Assembly (NCBI GenBank): GCA_033980235.1
Contig: CM067065.1
Coordinates: forward strand, 30,593,320-30,657,319
From: Diadema setosum
Taxonomy: Eukaryota > Echinodermata > Echinoidea > Diadematoida > Diadematidae
Direction: 5' to 3'
Length of the DNA: 64,000 bases
Part shown: one piece after another, positions 60,869-64,000 of the stretch
How positions within the stretch are numbered: position 1 is the stretch's first letter
Layout of the letters: every line of letters begins with the position of its first letter
Position numbers and translations under genes: made by a program
The notes under the pieces: model-generated
What the model saw: only the letters and a program-made list of their open reading frames with translations
What the model was told of the DNA's origin: nothing
Database searches by the model: none

Positions 60869-63454
60869 CAGTGTGTTGTCTCAGGTGATCCATGAGGTAT
60901 GTGTTGAGTCGGGTCTTGAAGCCACAGTAGGAGCACTTGTAAGGCTTGATCTCTTTGTGAGTCTTGAGGTGGGCCTTGAACCGGTACTGGAACATGAACA
61001 CCTGAGGACAGACTGGGCAGGCGAAGGGGGTCGGCCGCACCGTGTGCTTCTTGAGGACGTGGTTCTTGCACTCCGTCTTGGAGAAGAAGCGGTGGCCACA
61101 GTGCTGGCATAGTACTGTCTTCTGCTTCAGGTGCTTGCGCTTCTTGTGGTTGATTAGGGTGTTGCGGCGCCGGCACTTGTAGTCACACTCATCGCAGCTG
61201 AAGGATTTGTCAGTGTGCACCTTGCGGTGCATGCGCAGGTTGATGGGGCGTTTGAAGGCCATCCCGCACTCCTCGCAGAGATAGTCCCTCTCTTCCTTGT
61301 GGATAGGCTTGTGGCAGTTGAGGCTGTTGATGTCGCGGAATGCCAGCGGGCACTCATCGCACTTGTATGGGCGCTCGTCAGTGTGGGTGCGCAGGTGCCG
61401 CCTGAAATGCGAGTAGCGCCCCACGACGACCTTCCCGCACACGTCACACTTGAACTCACCGGACATCTTCTCAAAGTTGTGCTGGCTCTTCATGTGGCTG
61501 TTCAGCAGGTGGCTGGCATGGCAAGAGAAGTCACAGAGGTTGCAGCGGTAGACGCGGCTTGAGTCCGCCACTGTGGGTGCCTTTGACCGCTGGAGCTTGG
61601 GAAGGGAGTTGAGTTCCTGAAGTTTGGCCTGCTCCTCCTCATTGTGTGAGCTGTGGATGTGGGCGGCAAGAGTTTTGCGGAACTGGCAAGAGTAGTCACA
61701 GAAGTTGCACTTAAACTGCTTGGAAGAGGTTCGAGAAGCACCACCATGCACACTTGCCTTGTGGTGCTTCATATCAGCTGGACTATCAGCAACAAAGTTT
61801 TCGCATATGTCACACACACTATCATCGCCATCAGCTTTGTTGGTAATATCATGCTCCTCCTCGTCCTCCTCCTCCTCCTGATTCTCTTCTTCACTTGACA
61901 TAATTGCCTGAACGTCATTCCCAACAGCATAATCCTGTAAATCAACAGATGTGCTCTTTTTCCTCGCTCTGGAGGACCTTGTTGATTTTCCCCCTTCTCG
62001 CACTTTCTTGTTTTGAGCATCTCCATCCAGCTTTGGTTTGCTCTCATTGGAAACAGACTCGTTTGTCTTTGTCCTTGGCCTTCCACGCTTTCTAGGCTTT
62101 GCCTCAATCTGCTCCTTTCTGTCCAACCTGGGGGGCGTATCTCTGGCCTTCCTTGGCCTCCCACGCTTGCCAGTGTCCTCTTTGTTCCTTAACTGCCGTG
62201 TCTTCCTCCCGCTGATTTCAAAGCTGACCTTTCCCAACTGGGCCTTCTTGGCATGAGAAGACTTGACGTGCGCTGTGAGATCCTTCTTGAAGACACAGGT
62301 GAAGCTGCACTGGCTGCACTTTTGCAGGGTCTTCTTCCCCTCATCCTGCGACTGTCTGGCCGGAGTGCGCCCGCCCCTGCCTCCCCTCTTGGCTCTCGGT
62401 CTCCTCTGTGTTGGCTGGAGGACCACCTTGATGGGACAGGCTGGTTTGCGACCCCTGCGCCTCCCGGGGAGAAAATCTCCATCCATCTCTGGTTCCTCTG
62501 ATACAGTGGTGGTGGGCCTCGCCCTTTGTCCACGCGTTCTCAAAGCTGACGCCACGGACTCGAGCTTCTTAGCTGGCTTGGCATTACCATCAGAAATGGG
62601 AGTTCTAGTTCCTGTTGCTTTTGCCACAGCAGAAGGATGTGGATGAGATTCTTTGGCAACAACTGGCAAATCTTTGGAAGTTGATACTGGACCATTTAGT
62701 ACTGGAGGACTTGACTTGCTAAACGCAGAAGGGTGGATCACAAATTTAACTTGTGGTCGGGTGGCAGATTCCTCCGACTCTGACTTTTGCCTTTCTGAAA
62801 TGCGTCCATCTTCATGTACATGTGCTGATTCAATCACATTGGTAGTACTATTGATGCTTGGGTGCGGTTGCTGATTCTGTGCAGCATCTTCACTGCAGGG
62901 CACTCTGTAAAGTTTTCCTTCTCCAACAGCTTCACATGGATTTATCCCTCGATTTCCTCTTCTAATTTCACAGCCTCGCTGATCACCCTGCACAACAAGA
63001 AGATTCCCAATACCAGGAATGACACCAGCTCCAATATCACCATCCCTCTCTGCCCTGCTGCATCCTCTCCCAAACTGACCCTCCACTGCATCACTTCCTT
63101 CCCCACCTCCATCTCCTCCTCCTCCTTCTTCTCCTCCTCCTCCAACCACACTGAGGTCGATTTCAGCAGCATACATTCTCAAGAGGTCTTCGTCCACCAG
63201 ACCGCTGGCTTCGTGGGACTGCATGTGAACCCCATCGATCCTTGACTGATGCTGGAGTCGTCCCTCGAGCCGATCACTGCTGCCACCATCTGCCCGTCCC
63301 ACTTCTTCCACCATGCCTCTGGATGTTGTTGCCATGGCAACCCTGCTGTGATTCTCTCCATGCGAGCCCAGAAGCAGGCCGGAGGCATCTCTCAGGGCGG
63401 AGTCAACCAAGGCTTGTAGGGCATCGTTCTCTCCGGGAACATTTCCACTGATGC
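60869..63454 (-). CDS. C2H2 zinc-finger / AT-hook protein, large internal exon (fingers 1-11)
   Basis: This exon encodes about 861 residues of a probable nuclear DNA-binding regulator. The acceptor (ttttgcttgcag, ending at 63455) and the donor (ACTG|gtcagt, GT at 60868-60867) set the limits. Both introns are phase 1, so the true N-terminus lies in exon(s) beyond the window. In order, the protein has an acidic N-terminal part, a Gly/Glu/Asp-rich run (63091-63145), a first AT-hook-like RGRKP motif (62437-62467) and finger 1 (about 62255-62322). Two canonical hooks follow, KRGRPRK (62141-62170) and KRGRPRT (62068-62100), then a Glu/Asp run (61846-61903). Fingers 2-4 are at about 61748-61820, 61644-61716 and 61478-61550, and fingers 5-11 form a near-continuous array from 61455 to 60873. 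Most fingers fit C-X2-C-X12-H-X3-5-H; finger 5 has 13 residues in the middle spacer. AT-hooks with many C2H2 fingers recall ZFAT-like or PATZ-like proteins, but I cannot assign orthology. The target genes are unknown. Confidence 0.93.
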
Positions 63455-64000
63455 CTGCAAGCAAAATACAGAAATGTATGAAAATTCTTGTAGAGTGGCA
63501 TTCCATACATGATAGAATGCTAACCCTGTGGTAAAGTGTCATGAGGTACAACTGTGGCAGTTTGAAAGTACTTTGTGTGAGTTATCAACCAAGAGCCAAA
63601 ATGGGAGATGTACATGTACTGAAGCTTATATCTGCAGTGAGAAGGCAATTTGTTCACACTTGCTCTAATGCCTTGTTCAGCAAGAGGAGCCCCTACCCAG
63701 CCCCCTCACTCAGGCAGGCATTCTTTACATCATGCATGTTCCCAATTTTTCAGAAAAGTGGGATATTTCAGGGGGCTCAATTCGTGGAAGAAATGAAAAA
63801 AAAAATCATTGAAATAGGGGGTCTTGTGGGATTTTTTCCTAAAGATATTTTTAAATTGGGGTGGTTTTCAAATCTTTCCCCAACAATCCTGAAATAGGGT
63901 CCCAAGCAGGGTTAGTTCAAACCTCCATGTGTATTCCAAAAGAAAATAGGGGTAGTATGACTTCATAGTATTTGCCCTGATTCTCCAGAATGTGCTTACT
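63455..64000 (-). other. Intronic sequence upstream of the first visible exon (partial)
   Basis: The sequence beyond the acceptor at 63455 reads as intron on the minus strand, with a pyrimidine-leaning tract before the CAG. The upstream donor and the exon carrying the start codon are outside the window. Two short imperfect repeats are visible near 63740-63900: ATTTTTCAG/GGATATTTC-like, and GGGGT/CCCC-like segments. Confidence 0.7.

Noticed and set aside
61154..61474. Cys/Ser-rich frame overlapping the zinc-finger exon
   Set aside because: Alternate-frame shadow of the finger array; the C2H2 reading is unambiguous in the main frame.
63541..63897. 118-codon plus-strand frame at the right edge
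   Set aside because: Lies in the intron of the minus-strand zinc-finger gene and contains short internal repeats. No domain was recognised.

Overview
The window is eukaryotic DNA: AT-rich and intron-bearing, with very low coding density, abundant microsatellites and many small foldback elements. The style of the repeats (about 570-bp TTAA-flanked foldbacks starting AGGACAAGTTCACC, CGCGAAA-rich short elements, CCGAAGGTTCGTTATT tandem units) suggests an echinoderm, most likely a sea urchin. That is recognition from general knowledge; no database was searched.

Layout. From 1 to about 57.3 kb I find no open reading frame that I can defend as a gene. This stretch is a mosaic of AT-rich unique DNA, simple repeats, homopolymer tracts and non-autonomous transposable elements, interspersed with short CpG-containing unique blocks (for example 10.85-12.1, 14.5-14.8, 20.5-21.5, 31.7-32.2 and 41.05-41.5 kb). 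The most promoter-like area is 42.3-45.2 kb. It is CpG-rich and contains donor-like GTRAGT sites, GC boxes and a TGACTCA site, but no recognisable coding exon.

From 57.37 to 63.45 kb lies the one convincing gene, on the minus strand: a large C2H2 zinc-finger/AT-hook protein. Three exons (63454-60869, 59885-59505, 57989-57373) join with GT-AG boundaries and all-phase-1 introns into 1193 codons plus a stop. The 5' end lies beyond the right edge. The protein has an acidic and glycine-rich N-terminal part, three AT-hook-like motifs, 12 C2H2 fingers and a Pro/His/Gly-rich C-terminus. The linker between fingers 11 and 12 is split by an intron.

Mobile elements. At least eleven foldback elements from five sequence families start and end at TTAA (a few with one degenerate end). 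Three copies of a 217-247 bp element have GAAGAGTTTG ends. There are three TA-flanked short elements, two oppositely oriented copies of an element carrying degenerate telomere-like TTAGGG repeats, and two foldbacks inside introns of the zinc-finger gene. None encodes a transposase here, so all would depend on enzymes supplied elsewhere.

No RNA gene, CRISPR array, virus or bacterial-type operon was seen.
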